A DNA stretch of 32,028 nucleotides, from NCBI GenBank assembly GCA_028284955.1, contig JANQQS010000185.1, forward strand, positions 1-32,028, written 5' to 3'. Positions 8,241 to 15,151 of this stretch are shown piece by piece. The notes below the pieces were generated by a model. The model saw only the letters and a list, made by a program, of their open reading frames with translations, made no database searches and was not told where the DNA came from. Each line of letters starts with the position of its first letter. Position 1 is the stretch's first letter. The translations under genes and the position numbers were made by a program. This DNA is from Myxococcota bacterium (GTDB lineage Bacteria; Myxococcota_A; Polyangia; Polyangiales; Houyiibacteriaceae).

Positions 8241-10469
8241 GTGCTCAGTCCGCGACTCAATCTCGAGGGCCTCAATCCCCGTCAGCGAGAGGCAGTATTG
8301 CACGAAGACGGTCCGCTCGTCGTATTTGCGGGGGCCGGCAGCGGAAAAACGCGAGTGATTACGTATCGCATTGCGCACTGCGTCATAGCCCGCAATGTGC
8401 CGCCGTGGCGAATTCTGGCGGTTACGTTCACCAACAAAGCAGCAGGCGAAATGCGCGAACGTGTGGGTCAGCTGGTCCCGGACGGCGCCCGAGAACTCCA
8501 CGTGGGCACATTTCACTCCATGTGCGCGCGATTGCTGCGGCGCCATGCGGAGCGCATGGGGGTGCGACGCGATTTCACCATTTACGACGACCAGGACCAG
8601 CAGGCCATGGTCAAACGCGTTCTCCGCGACCTCTCCATTGATGAAAAACGCTTCGCCCCCAAGACAATCGCGGCGTGCATCAACCGCGCGAAACAAGAAG
8701 TACAGCGTCCGGATGCGATGGATGCGAGCGACGTCTTCCAGGAAACTGCGCAGCGCGTGTACGTCGCCTACGAGGAAGCCATGCAGCGAGCCGGCGCACT
8801 CGACTTTGGTGATTTGATTGCCCGCCCGGTGATGACACTCGAAGCCGACGAAGCGTTTCGGAACGAGCTCGCAGGGAAGTACAAACACCTCCTCGTTGAC
8901 GAATTTCAAGACACCAACCACGCCCAGTTCCGACTCGTCCGCGCGCTGGGAAGCGTGCATCAAAACCTCTGCGTCGTAGGAGACGACGACCAGGCGATCT
9001 ATCGATGGCGAGGCGCCGACCGGCGTCACATCCTCGATTTTCAGCGCAGTTTCCCGAGCGCGGCGATCTACAAGCTCGAGCAAAACTACCGCTCCACCAA
9101 GCGCATTCTTCGCGTCGCGCATTCAATCATCGCCAAGAACGCCGACCGCGAGCCCAAGCAGCTATGGACCGATAACGACGAAGGAACCCCGCCACTCATC
9201 GTGCGCACCGAAGATGAACGCGATGAGGCCAATATGGTGGTTCGCGCGGTGCAGGAGCTGATCACGCGCGGAGAAGCACTCGCCGACGCCGCCGTATTTT
9301 ACCGAATCCACGCCCAATCGCGGGCGCTCGAAGTGGCGCTCCGCGCCGCCAATATTCCCTATCGCATCGTGGGCGGAGTTCGGTTCTACGACCGCGCCGA
9401 AGTGAAAGACGTGCTCGCGTATCTGCGGCTTCTCCACAATCCAGACGACGATGTAAGCGTGCTTCGCGTGCTCAACAAGCCTGCCCGAGGCATCGGTAAA
9501 ACCACCGTCGAACGTCTAATGAACGCAGCGGCCCGCAGTGGACGCGGGATATGGAACACGATCGAACGCGCCGGGCAGGAACACGCGCTCAAAGGCGCAG
9601 CGTTGAAAAAGGTCTGCAGCTTCGCCGAACTCGTAAAAGAGCTCCAGAAGCTTTCCAGCGGCCCTGTGTCAGAGCTTTGCGCGGCAGTGCTCGAGCGCAC
9701 CGGCTACCTGAGCCAGCTCCAGCAAGACAACAGCGCCGAATCGGATGCCCGAGTGCAGAATCTACAGGAGCTCCACGGAAGCATGCTCGCCTACGAACAA
9801 GAAGCAGACTCCCCGTCGCTCGCAAACTTTCTCGAAGACGTAACGCTACAAACCGATGTGGCCGAAGACGACGCGCCAGACCAGCTCACCCTCATGACCG
9901 TACACGCCGCAAAAGGCTTGGAGTTCGACACCGTATTGGTCACGGGGCTCGAAGAACGCATGTTTCCGTTCAAGGGCTTCGACCCCTGGGACGATCCCGA
10001 CGAAATCGAAGAAGAGCGGCGGCTTGCCTACGTCGCGTTTACCCGCGCGCGACAACAGCTGATTCTAAGCTACGCGAGCTTGCGGCGCGTCTTTGGCCAA
10101 GCCCGACCGGGAATCCCCTCGCGCTTTATCGAAGAGCTCCCGGCAGACGACGTGACATGGCTCGGCGCGCGCCCTTCAACCCGCGGCTACACGCCGGCCT
10201 GGAGCTCGTCTTCGAGACAGGAAACCGAATCGCGAACGTCATCCCACGAAAGGGAACGCGACAACGGCCAAAGCTACATCGATCGATGCGAAGGTTCCGA
10301 CCTGTCAGACGACCCCGCCGCACTGTTCGAGGGCATGCACGTTCGGCACCCAAAGTTTGGAGTCGGTCAAGTCCAAGGCGTAGTCGGCGGCGCCCCCGCG
10401 CGCGCCAAAGTTCGGTTTGAACGCGCCGGCGTACGAACGATCGTCGCCAGATTCCTCCAGCCGATCTAA
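8241..10469 (+). CDS. UvrD/PcrA-family superfamily 1A DNA helicase
   Basis: This 742-residue 3'-5' helicase acts in nucleotide-excision and mismatch repair or in removing proteins from DNA. Visible motifs in order: Q-motif LNPRQREAV, Walker A GAGSGKT (about 31-37), TFHS-type motif Ia, Walker B DEFQDTN, motif III GDDDQAIYRWRGAD, motif IV QNYRS, motif V VHAAKGLEF and motif VI YVAFTRARQQL. The C-terminal Tudor-like UvrD segment (GMHVRHPKFGVGQVQGV) is intact. The open frame extends to 8151, but GTG at 8241 gives the normal N-terminus (LSPRLNLEGLNPRQ). ATG at 8190 is the main alternative; it shares a CATATG with the sigma start and would leave essentially no divergent promoter space. Confidence 0.95.
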   Translation: MLSPRLNLEGLNPRQREAVLHEDGPLVVFAGAGSGKTRVITYRIAHCVIARNVPPWRILAVTFTNKAAGEMRERVGQLVPDGARELHVGTFHSMCARLLRRHAERMGVRRDFTIYDDQDQQAMVKRVLRDLSIDEKRFAPKTIAACINRAKQEVQRPDAMDASDVFQETAQRVYVAYEEAMQRAGALDFGDLIARPVMTLEADEAFRNELAGKYKHLLVDEFQDTNHAQFRLVRALGSVHQNLCVVGDDDQAIYRWRGADRRHILDFQRSFPSAAIYKLEQNYRSTKRILRVAHSIIAKNADREPKQLWTDNDEGTPPLIVRTEDERDEANMVVRAVQELITRGEALADAAVFYRIHAQSRALEVALRAANIPYRIVGGVRFYDRAEVKDVLAYLRLLHNPDDDVSVLRVLNKPARGIGKTTVERLMNAAARSGRGIWNTIERAGQEHALKGAALKKVCSFAELVKELQKLSSGPVSELCAAVLERTGYLSQLQQDNSAESDARVQNLQELHGSMLAYEQEADSPSLANFLEDVTLQTDVAEDDAPDQLTLMTVHAAKGLEFDTVLVTGLEERMFPFKGFDPWDDPDEIEEERRLAYVAFTRARQQLILSYASLRRVFGQARPGIPSRFIEELPADDVTWLGARPSTRGYTPAWSSSSRQETESRTSSHERERDNGQSYIDRCEGSDLSDDPAALFEGMHVRHPKFGVGQVQGVVGGAPARAKVRFERAGVRTIVARFLQPI

Positions 10470-10754
10470 TTTTTGACAGCTCCTTCACCAGGATGCACGT
10501 GACCTGCCGGCCAGGGTGTTGAACTGCTGAGGCCCCAAACAACGGCTTCGGTCTCGAATTCGGCATCCGGTTCAGCGTTGGCGTCGGCGTCTACATCAGC
10601 CTCGGGCTCAGCGTCTGATTCCGATCCGGGATCGGGCTTGGCAAAGGAAGATTTTTGCGGCGGATGAGCGATGTATGGGTGCTACCACCCACACATCTGA
10701 GCTTGTGCAGCCTGCGTTGATTCGAAATTCGAACGCTTCTTGATGACCCGTAAC
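10470..10754. other. Intergenic region with hairpins and low-complexity sequence
   Basis: There is no convincing complete gene. A strong imperfect hairpin lies at 10670-10697 (arms GATGT and TGGGTG against CACCCA and ACATC, one A-C mismatch, four-base loop CTAC). A 15-bp palindrome CCGATCCGGGATCGG sits at 10621-10635. On the minus strand the frame ending with the TAG at 10466 reads as an acidic Pro/Glu/Asp/Ala stretch of about 74 codons, like a lipoprotein linker. It has no start codon and is closed by a stop near 10688. It may be a decayed gene end or chance from the hexamer-like GGCGTC/TCAGC repeats. Confidence 0.5.
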
Positions 10755-10771
10755 CTGGAACATTTCTTGCT
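10755..10771 (+). promoter_or_regulatory. Candidate sigma-54 (-24/-12) promoter
   Basis: CTGGAACATTTCTTGCT has the GG and GC doublets separated by exactly ten bases and matches TGGCAC-N5-TTGCW except for one base (A for C in the -24 box). It lies about 47 bp upstream of the ATG of the next gene, leaving a leader of roughly 35 nt. No upstream activator site was identified. Confidence 0.5.
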
Positions 10772-10817
10772 GCCAAACGCGCGAAGAAAATCGGATGATT
10801 AAACGGAGTCGGGTGAC

Positions 10818-11405
10818 ATGGACGAACGGAAGTTGTTGGTTTTGAGGTTCGTGACTCTTTGCGGTTCGGTCGGGATCGGATGCACGGCGGCGACCAGCGA
10901 GAACGAGCTGGCCGACGACGTCGAAAAGGAGATTTATTTTGGTCTTGTCAATAGTGACGCTTTGCATCCTGTATGCACCGGCAGCGGCCACGAGCGCAAT
11001 CCAGGCGGATATGTCTGCATGTACTTCGCGCAGAACAAAACACGCGAACAACAGTCCCTCATTCGAATCACGAAATATCCCATTCAATACCAAACCGTGA
11101 AGAATTTTCGAGGAGAACAACGGCGATCTATTGCCGGTAACCTCGCTAACCAGAAAGTGCTCATGGAATCCGTTCGAGGCTGCCACAACGGCCTCAATGG
11201 CCGGGACCCTCGACACAGACACCATGCCTCTGTCGGAGCAACGCTTGGCACGTTGGGTGCGATCGACTCCGGATGGCGAGAATGCCTCGACTACCAGCAG
11301 TCAGCGGGCCGACCGTTTTTCAAATCCAACGAGTGCAACGCATTTTCGTTGTACTTCAGGAACGGCAAGTCTCTGCTCACAGGCAGGAGCCCCTGCGACT
11401 ACTAG
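10818..11405 (+). CDS. Putative exported Cys-containing protein of unknown function
   Basis: The 195-residue product begins with a short basic segment, a hydrophobic core (LVLRFVTLCGSVGIG) and a Cys at about residue 22 (GIGC), an imperfect lipobox. Several spaced Cys residues follow (VCTGSG, GYVCMYF, GCHNG, ECLDY, ECNAF, PCDY), which suits an oxidised extracytoplasmic protein with disulfides. No family is recognised. A GGTGA Shine-Dalgarno lies just before the ATG and a sigma-54-like promoter further upstream; both support this strand over the open frame on the opposite strand (10608-11225). Codon use is less biased than in neighbouring genes, so it could be recently acquired or fast-evolving. 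Confidence 0.55.
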   Translation: MDERKLLVLRFVTLCGSVGIGCTAATSENELADDVEKEIYFGLVNSDALHPVCTGSGHERNPGGYVCMYFAQNKTREQQSLIRITKYPIQYQTVKNFRGEQRRSIAGNLANQKVLMESVRGCHNGLNGRDPRHRHHASVGATLGTLGAIDSGWRECLDYQQSAGRPFFKSNECNAFSLYFRNGKSLLTGRSPCDY

Positions 11406-11541
11406 CCTCCTTGCTCCGAAGATGGAGCGGCAACGTTTGCACCGGTCGTGGGCGTCTCGCCTGGATCGGGATAGGTATCCGACCAGGAGATACGTCGGGA
11501 AGGGCGCGGCGTCAGACGCCAAAAAAGCGAGGCAAGCGCGC

Positions 11542-11892
11542 CTAGCTCTTTGATGTGCTCTTGCCCTTCGCTTTTTTGTCCGACGAAGATTTCTTGTCGC
11601 TTTTGCTCGACGACGATTTTTCGCTCTTCGAGTCAGCGGATTTCGACTCGGTCGACTTTTCGCTCTTCGCGGTTTCATCGCCCGCAGAGTCACTCGTTTT
11701 TTTGTTGGACGCGCCGGAGTAGAGGTCTTTCTCCCAGTTGCCGCCCTTCAATATGAAATTGCCGCCGTTGATCATGCGGCGCGCTTTGAGCTTTCCGCAG
11801 TTCGGGCACTTCCTGATCGGTTTTTCGGTGATGCGCTGTTCACGCTCGAACGTATACTCGCAGGCGTCGCACGCGTATTCGTAAGTCGGCAT
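11542..11892 (-). CDS. FmdB-family zinc-ribbon protein
   Basis: This is a 116-residue small regulatory/zinc-ribbon protein. MPTYEYACDACEYTFE is the standard FmdB start, with two CxxC knuckles (Cys8/Cys11 and Cys29/Cys32, the latter in CPNCG). The C-terminal half (about residues 68-116) is an almost pure Ser/Lys/Asp/Glu low-complexity tail, common in this family. The founding FmdB was linked to control of formamidase genes, but the general role is unclear. It is last in an operon after pspA (gap of 33 nt), and may be a binding or regulatory accessory of that stress operon. Confidence 0.9.
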   Translation of the reverse strand: MPTYEYACDACEYTFEREQRITEKPIRKCPNCGKLKARRMINGGNFILKGGNWEKDLYSGASNKKTSDSAGDETAKSEKSTESKSADSKSEKSSSSKSDKKSSSDKKAKGKSTSKS

Positions 11893-11925
11893 ATGCGCGG
11901 TAAAATAAGCCCAAATTTTCCGAGA

Positions 11926-12711
11926 TCAACCCCCGATTTCGCGACGCTTGAGCTCCTCTAGGGCCTCTTCAAGCTCCGCCATTTCGTCTTCTGAGGACTC
12001 CTCGGTTTCCACTCGCGCCGCCGCGGCAGGCGCCTGACCGCCCATCCCCATCTTTCGCTTCAGCTCTTCGAGCTCCTCCTCGGCCCCCGCGGTACTTTCT
12101 AGCTTGTTGAAGCGCTGTTTCAGCACATCGCCGCTGTACTCTTCCGCAATCTCGGCGCCGGCTTCGGCTTCAGCTTCAATCTGGTCGATTTGGGTGGCCA
12201 TTCGGTCAAAGGTGTCGAACGCGCTGGTATCGGAGAGCCCGCTCATCGTCTCCTGAATGCTCTTCATCGCTTCGGCGCGGCGCTTGCGCGCAATCAATAC
12301 GTTCTTCTTGCGTTTGGCTTCCTCGATTTTGTGGTTCAGGGCGCGTAGCGCGGTCTTGAGCTGCTGCGTCGCCGCCTTCTGTTTTTCCCATTGGTCTTCG
12401 TAGGAGGCGAGCAAACCGTCGTGCTCCTTCTTGCGAAGCAGTGCTTCTTTGGCGAGCGAATCGTCGCCCGCACGCACCGCCATCATCGCCTTCTTCTCCC
12501 ACTCCTCGGCGACGCCAGCCTCGTTGCGAAATTGCTTGTACAGGCGCTTTTCGTCAGCGATCGCGACCGCCACCTGTTTCTTGGCCTCGATGAGCTGCTG
12601 ATTCATGTCGAGAATGACTTGATTCAGCATTTTTTCAGGGTCTTCCGACTTGCTGATGAGATCGTTCAGGTTGCTCTTGATGAGCTGGGCGAGTCGTCCG
12701 AAAAAACCCAT
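11926..12711 (-). CDS. pspA: PspA/IM30 (ESCRT-III-like) membrane-maintenance protein
   Basis: This 261-residue protein belongs to the PspA/Vipp1 family, which polymerises on the inner membrane and counters leakage. The N-terminal amphipathic helix (MGFFGRLAQLIKSNLNDLI) is followed by the characteristic SEDPEKMLNQVILDMNQQLIEAK and a long coiled coil with charged heptads. The C-terminal 50 residues are acidic. The frame opens at a TTG (12723), but ATG at 12711 has a GGGGG run just upstream and gives the canonical helix at the very N-terminus. No PspF, PspB or PspC is nearby. The partners here are a YbjN-fold protein and a GNAT-like protein upstream and FmdB downstream, so regulation must differ from the enterobacterial system. 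Confidence 0.93.
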   Translation of the reverse strand: MGFFGRLAQLIKSNLNDLISKSEDPEKMLNQVILDMNQQLIEAKKQVAVAIADEKRLYKQFRNEAGVAEEWEKKAMMAVRAGDDSLAKEALLRKKEHDGLLASYEDQWEKQKAATQQLKTALRALNHKIEEAKRKKNVLIARKRRAEAMKSIQETMSGLSDTSAFDTFDRMATQIDQIEAEAEAGAEIAEEYSGDVLKQRFNKLESTAGAEEELEELKRKMGMGGQAPAAAARVETEESSEDEMAELEEALEELKRREIGG

Positions 12712-12749
12712 CCAAACCCCCAATATGGCTCGGCGTGGCGAGCCGTCAG

Positions 12750-13142
12750 TCAGTCCGCGTTTCGAAAACTCGCGAGAGTCTCGTAGTGGTTTGCGAGCGC
12801 CAGCGAAAAGTCATCGATGGTGCCCTGAAACTCATTGTAGTCGAGATCTTCAAGACGAAGCACGCATGTCAGCACCACCGCTTCGTCCGCGAGCCCGTAC
12901 GCGCCGTGCACCATGTCGGACGCGTTGTACGTGAGTAGCTGAGCGTAGAGCTCTTTGCGTCGCTCGACACGTTCGAGCTCGAGCACCTTGATCCGAAACA
13001 CCACCACAGGGCCCGCCAAACGAATGACGATATTTTCGCGCGTGCCCGATTCCCGTACGAGCCAGGTGCCTTCGTCGCCGACTTCTTCGTACGTCAAGCC
13101 GGCACGCATGAGAAAGCTCTCGATATCTTCACGCGTGCGCAT
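12750..13142 (-). CDS. YbjN-domain protein
   Basis: The 130 residues show a YbjN / type III-secretion-chaperone-like alpha-beta fold: an N-terminal helix (REDIESFLMRAGL), beta strands including GTWLVRES and VVVFRIKVLEL, a helix with YAQLLTYNASDMVHGAYGL, then strand EAVVLTCVLRLEDLDYNEF and a final helix. The LLxxNxxxxxGxYGL-type block is the best family mark. YbjN proteins are thought to act as chaperones or stress regulators; the precise role is unknown. It sits 6 nt after the GNAT-like gene and about 38 nt before pspA, so it is very likely co-translated with them and may bind PspA or its client. Confidence 0.8.
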   Translation of the reverse strand: MRTREDIESFLMRAGLTYEEVGDEGTWLVRESGTRENIVIRLAGPVVVFRIKVLELERVERRKELYAQLLTYNASDMVHGAYGLADEAVVLTCVLRLEDLDYNEFQGTIDDFSLALANHYETLASFRNAD

Positions 13143-13147
13143 CGCGT

Positions 13148-14041
13148 TTAATCCATGGCTTCTTCGGCGGGGTTGGCAAGCTTACGGGTCCACAAAATGG
13201 CGTCCTTCCGCTCGTCCCCGACGACCACACCCTTAGCGAGCAAGCCTGTCTTCCGGTAGCCCGCAGCAAGCAGCGCGGTCGACATTTCAACGTGATCGTT
13301 GGGGGCAAACATGAACGCCGAAACGATTCCTCGCTCGGTCAGGTCGTCTCCCATGGAGCGCAAACACGCGGTGATCGCCAGCACCTCATTGTCAGTCGTA
13401 GGCAGCCGCAACGTTTCGATCAGCGAATGGCCAAAACAATCTTGGAACTCCGCCGACAGAATGTTGGCTTTGCTGCGCTTGTAGCTCGTCTGATAGAAAA
13501 TCCGCTCGGCATCGCGCCCGAACTGGTCGAACGAACCAAACGCCTCTTTTTTCTTCCAGGCCTGATCGCGCACCGACGCACCCTCGTCCGCATCGATCTC
13601 GGAAATCGACGCGCCTTTGATTTTCGCGGGGATCTCTTTCATCGCCTTTTTACCGGCGTTGATCGTCCGCTCCGTAAGCTTGACGTTCTTATCGTCTACT
13701 TCGATCGACGCCGTCTTGTCGCCGACGACGCAACCGCAGAGGTGCCCATCGCTCCGTTTATAAAATCCGGGAATCGTCCCTTCGCGCACGAAACCAACCC
13801 GTGTCCACGACGAGACTTCATCTTTTTCCACCAACGTCAGCACCTTGACGACGTTCTCTTGCTTGGCGACCGACTGGATATAAAGCCGCTTCGCAGGAAC
13901 GGCGCCGGCGCGAAAGTCGATGACGCGAATCAGCTGCGTGCGCCGGTTCAGAAGCAAGCAGAGGTAGGCGCTGTCGCTTCGGAAGTAGAGTTCTTCGACA
14001 ATCGGAGTGCTGGCTTTCGCCCGCGCCTTCGCTCTCGCCAT
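13148..14041 (-). CDS. GNAT-related protein resembling beta-lysine N-acetyltransferase (AblB)
   Basis: The 297-residue protein is not confidently assignable. Two parts look like AblB-type GNAT proteins. Around residues 65-110, a VGFVREGTIPGFYKRSDGH segment resembles the GY-x-E-x-IPxFY block. Near the C-terminus, ALLAAGYRKTGLLAKGV followed by ILWTRKL resembles the final strand-turn-WYK of that family. A central Lys-rich helical insert (about 125-165) is unusual. The canonical acetyl-CoA loop (Q/RxxGxG/A) is not visible, so it may be inactive or bind another ligand. It is first in the operon with ybjN and pspA and divergent from the cyclophilin gene. It starts at ATG within a basic MARAKARAKA tail. 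Confidence 0.55.
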   Translation of the reverse strand: MARAKARAKASTPIVEELYFRSDSAYLCLLLNRRTQLIRVIDFRAGAVPAKRLYIQSVAKQENVVKVLTLVEKDEVSSWTRVGFVREGTIPGFYKRSDGHLCGCVVGDKTASIEVDDKNVKLTERTINAGKKAMKEIPAKIKGASISEIDADEGASVRDQAWKKKEAFGSFDQFGRDAERIFYQTSYKRSKANILSAEFQDCFGHSLIETLRLPTTDNEVLAITACLRSMGDDLTERGIVSAFMFAPNDHVEMSTALLAAGYRKTGLLAKGVVVGDERKDAILWTRKLANPAEEAMD

Positions 14042-14055
14042 AGTGCTAGGACCTC

Positions 14056-14083
14056 TTGAAAATCTTGATGTTTCGCCTAAATC
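14056..14083 (+). promoter_or_regulatory. Weak candidate sigma-70 promoter for the PPIase gene
   Basis: TTGAAA (14056-14061) and TAAATC (14078-14083) are separated by 16 bp, about 70 bp upstream of the PPIase ATG in the divergent gap with the GNAT-like gene. The match is modest and is offered only as the best candidate in this gap. Confidence 0.25.
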
Positions 14084-14152
14084 ACAGCAAGGCTGCGTCG
14101 GACGATACCGATGGTTGGCGCTAGGGTCAAACGGGGCACTACACTCCCGCGC

Positions 14153-15121
14153 ATGCGCTCTACGATATTCCCCTCAAGAACCCCCGTTCTACCGCTAGGC
14201 CTCTACCGCCTACTTGTCCATTCGCTACTCGTCCATTCGCTGCTCGTCCTCTCCGCAGGCTGCGGGAATACCAAGAAAATTCCGCCAGCAGATCCGCCTG
14301 CGCGCGCGAAACCCGCCTCCGGAGAACCCAGCTCTCGCGGCGCAAATCCCGAGGCGCAGACCGCAAGTGAGGCTCTGTCCGCCAGCGGCACCAGCGCCGA
14401 GGTGCCCCCGAGCGAGACGACCCAAGCGCTGCTGAATCGAGCCGCCGCACGAGAGCAGAGCCCTGCCGAGTATTCGGTCGAGTTCAATACCACCAAAGGC
14501 TCGATCATCATTGACGTACACCGGGCGTGGGCTCCCCGCGGCGCCGACCGCTTCTACAACCTGGTCAAGCTCGGCTACTACGACGGTGTTGCGTTTTTCC
14601 GGGTCGTCGGCGGATTTGTGGCGCAATTCGGGATCCACGGCACGCCCGAGGTCAATCGCGCGTGGAAAACCGACCGCATCGAGGACGATCCGGTTCGCGA
14701 AAGCAACACGCGCGGCCGGGTCACCTTCGCTACATCGGGACCGAATAGCCGAACAACCCAGGTGTTCCTAAACCTCGGAAACAACCAAACCCTCGACCGC
14801 ATGGGGTTCGCTCCGTTCGGGGAGGTTCGCGACATGGCGACCGCGGATCGCTTGCATTCAGGATACGGCGATGGCCCGCCAAGCGGCCGTGGACCGGTGC
14901 AGGGGCGCATTCAGAGCGAGGGAAATGCGTACCTCAAAGCGGAGTTTCCCGAAATCGACTTCATCAACACCGCCCGCGTCACCGACACCCAAAGGAAAAA
15001 ACGCGGGCAAAAATCGAAGGCTTCAAAAACCACGAGCCGCAAGAAAGAAAGCGGCCAGACAAAAAGCGGCCAGACAAAAAGCGGCCAGACAAAAAGCGGC
15101 CAGACAAAAAGCGGGAAGTGA
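14153..15121 (+). CDS. Cyclophilin-type peptidyl-prolyl isomerase, lipoprotein
   Basis: The 322-residue protein (from ATG 14153) has a signal sequence ending in LSAGC, with Cys37 as the probable lipid anchor. A Pro/Ala/Ser/Glu linker follows, then the cyclophilin domain at about 105-275. That domain has the active-site block FFRVVGGFVAQFG (catalytic Arg and Phe), TRGRVTFATSGPN and TQVFLNLGNN. It should catalyse prolyl isomerisation of exported proteins. The C-terminal tail is basic and built from a five-residue KSGQT repeat (see the repeat at 15046-15118). The signal peptide itself contains a VHSLL duplication. The frame opens at 14111, but the first part is not signal-like. It is convergent with the triple-DsbA gene, another periplasmic folding factor. 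Confidence 0.88.
   Translation: MRSTIFPSRTPVLPLGLYRLLVHSLLVHSLLVLSAGCGNTKKIPPADPPARAKPASGEPSSRGANPEAQTASEALSASGTSAEVPPSETTQALLNRAAAREQSPAEYSVEFNTTKGSIIIDVHRAWAPRGADRFYNLVKLGYYDGVAFFRVVGGFVAQFGIHGTPEVNRAWKTDRIEDDPVRESNTRGRVTFATSGPNSRTTQVFLNLGNNQTLDRMGFAPFGEVRDMATADRLHSGYGDGPPSGRGPVQGRIQSEGNAYLKAEFPEIDFINTARVTDTQRKKRGQKSKASKTTSRKKESGQTKSGQTKSGQTKSGQTKSGK
14216..14245 (+). repeat. 15-bp tandem duplication in the PPIase signal peptide
   Basis: GTCCATTCGCT followed by ACTC (14216-14230) or GCTC (14231-14245): two 15-bp units differing by one base, encoding VHSLL twice within the hydrophobic core of the signal sequence. Confidence 0.85.
15046..15118 (+). repeat. 15-bp tandem repeat encoding the KSGQT tail
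   Basis: Unit AAAAAGCGGCCAGAC is exact at 15061-15075, 15076-15090 and 15091-15105, with a near copy before it and a partial copy after it. It encodes a basic pentapeptide repeat at the C-terminus of the PPIase lipoprotein, likely to vary in number between strains. Confidence 0.95.
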
Positions 15122-15149
15122 CCAAAAAAGCCACCTCCCGCTTCATTTT
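15109..15149. terminator. Bidirectional intrinsic terminator between convergent genes
   Basis: Left arm 15109-15120 (AAGCGGGAAGTG) pairs with right arm 15132-15143 (CACCTCCCGCTT) with one mismatch. The loop is AC/A-rich. A CATTTT run follows on the plus strand, and the A-tract before the left arm supplies a T-tract on the minus strand. It overlaps the end of the PPIase gene and serves both convergent genes. Confidence 0.6.
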
Positions 15150-15151
15150 CG

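Noticed and set aside
8190-9122. Upstream extension of the sigma-factor frame (311 more residues)
   Set aside because: It is antisense to the conserved helicase motifs of uvrD; sigma homology begins well downstream of 8189.
10608-11225. Minus-strand 205-codon frame opposite the exported Cys-containing protein
   Set aside because: It has no signal, family or good start context; the plus-strand frame has a Shine-Dalgarno, a promoter candidate and a signal-like N-terminus.
11503-11527. GGCGTC/GACGCC inverted repeat with A6 as a terminator for the fmdB operon
   Set aside because: For minus-strand transcripts the T-run comes before the stem, and the loop would be only one base.
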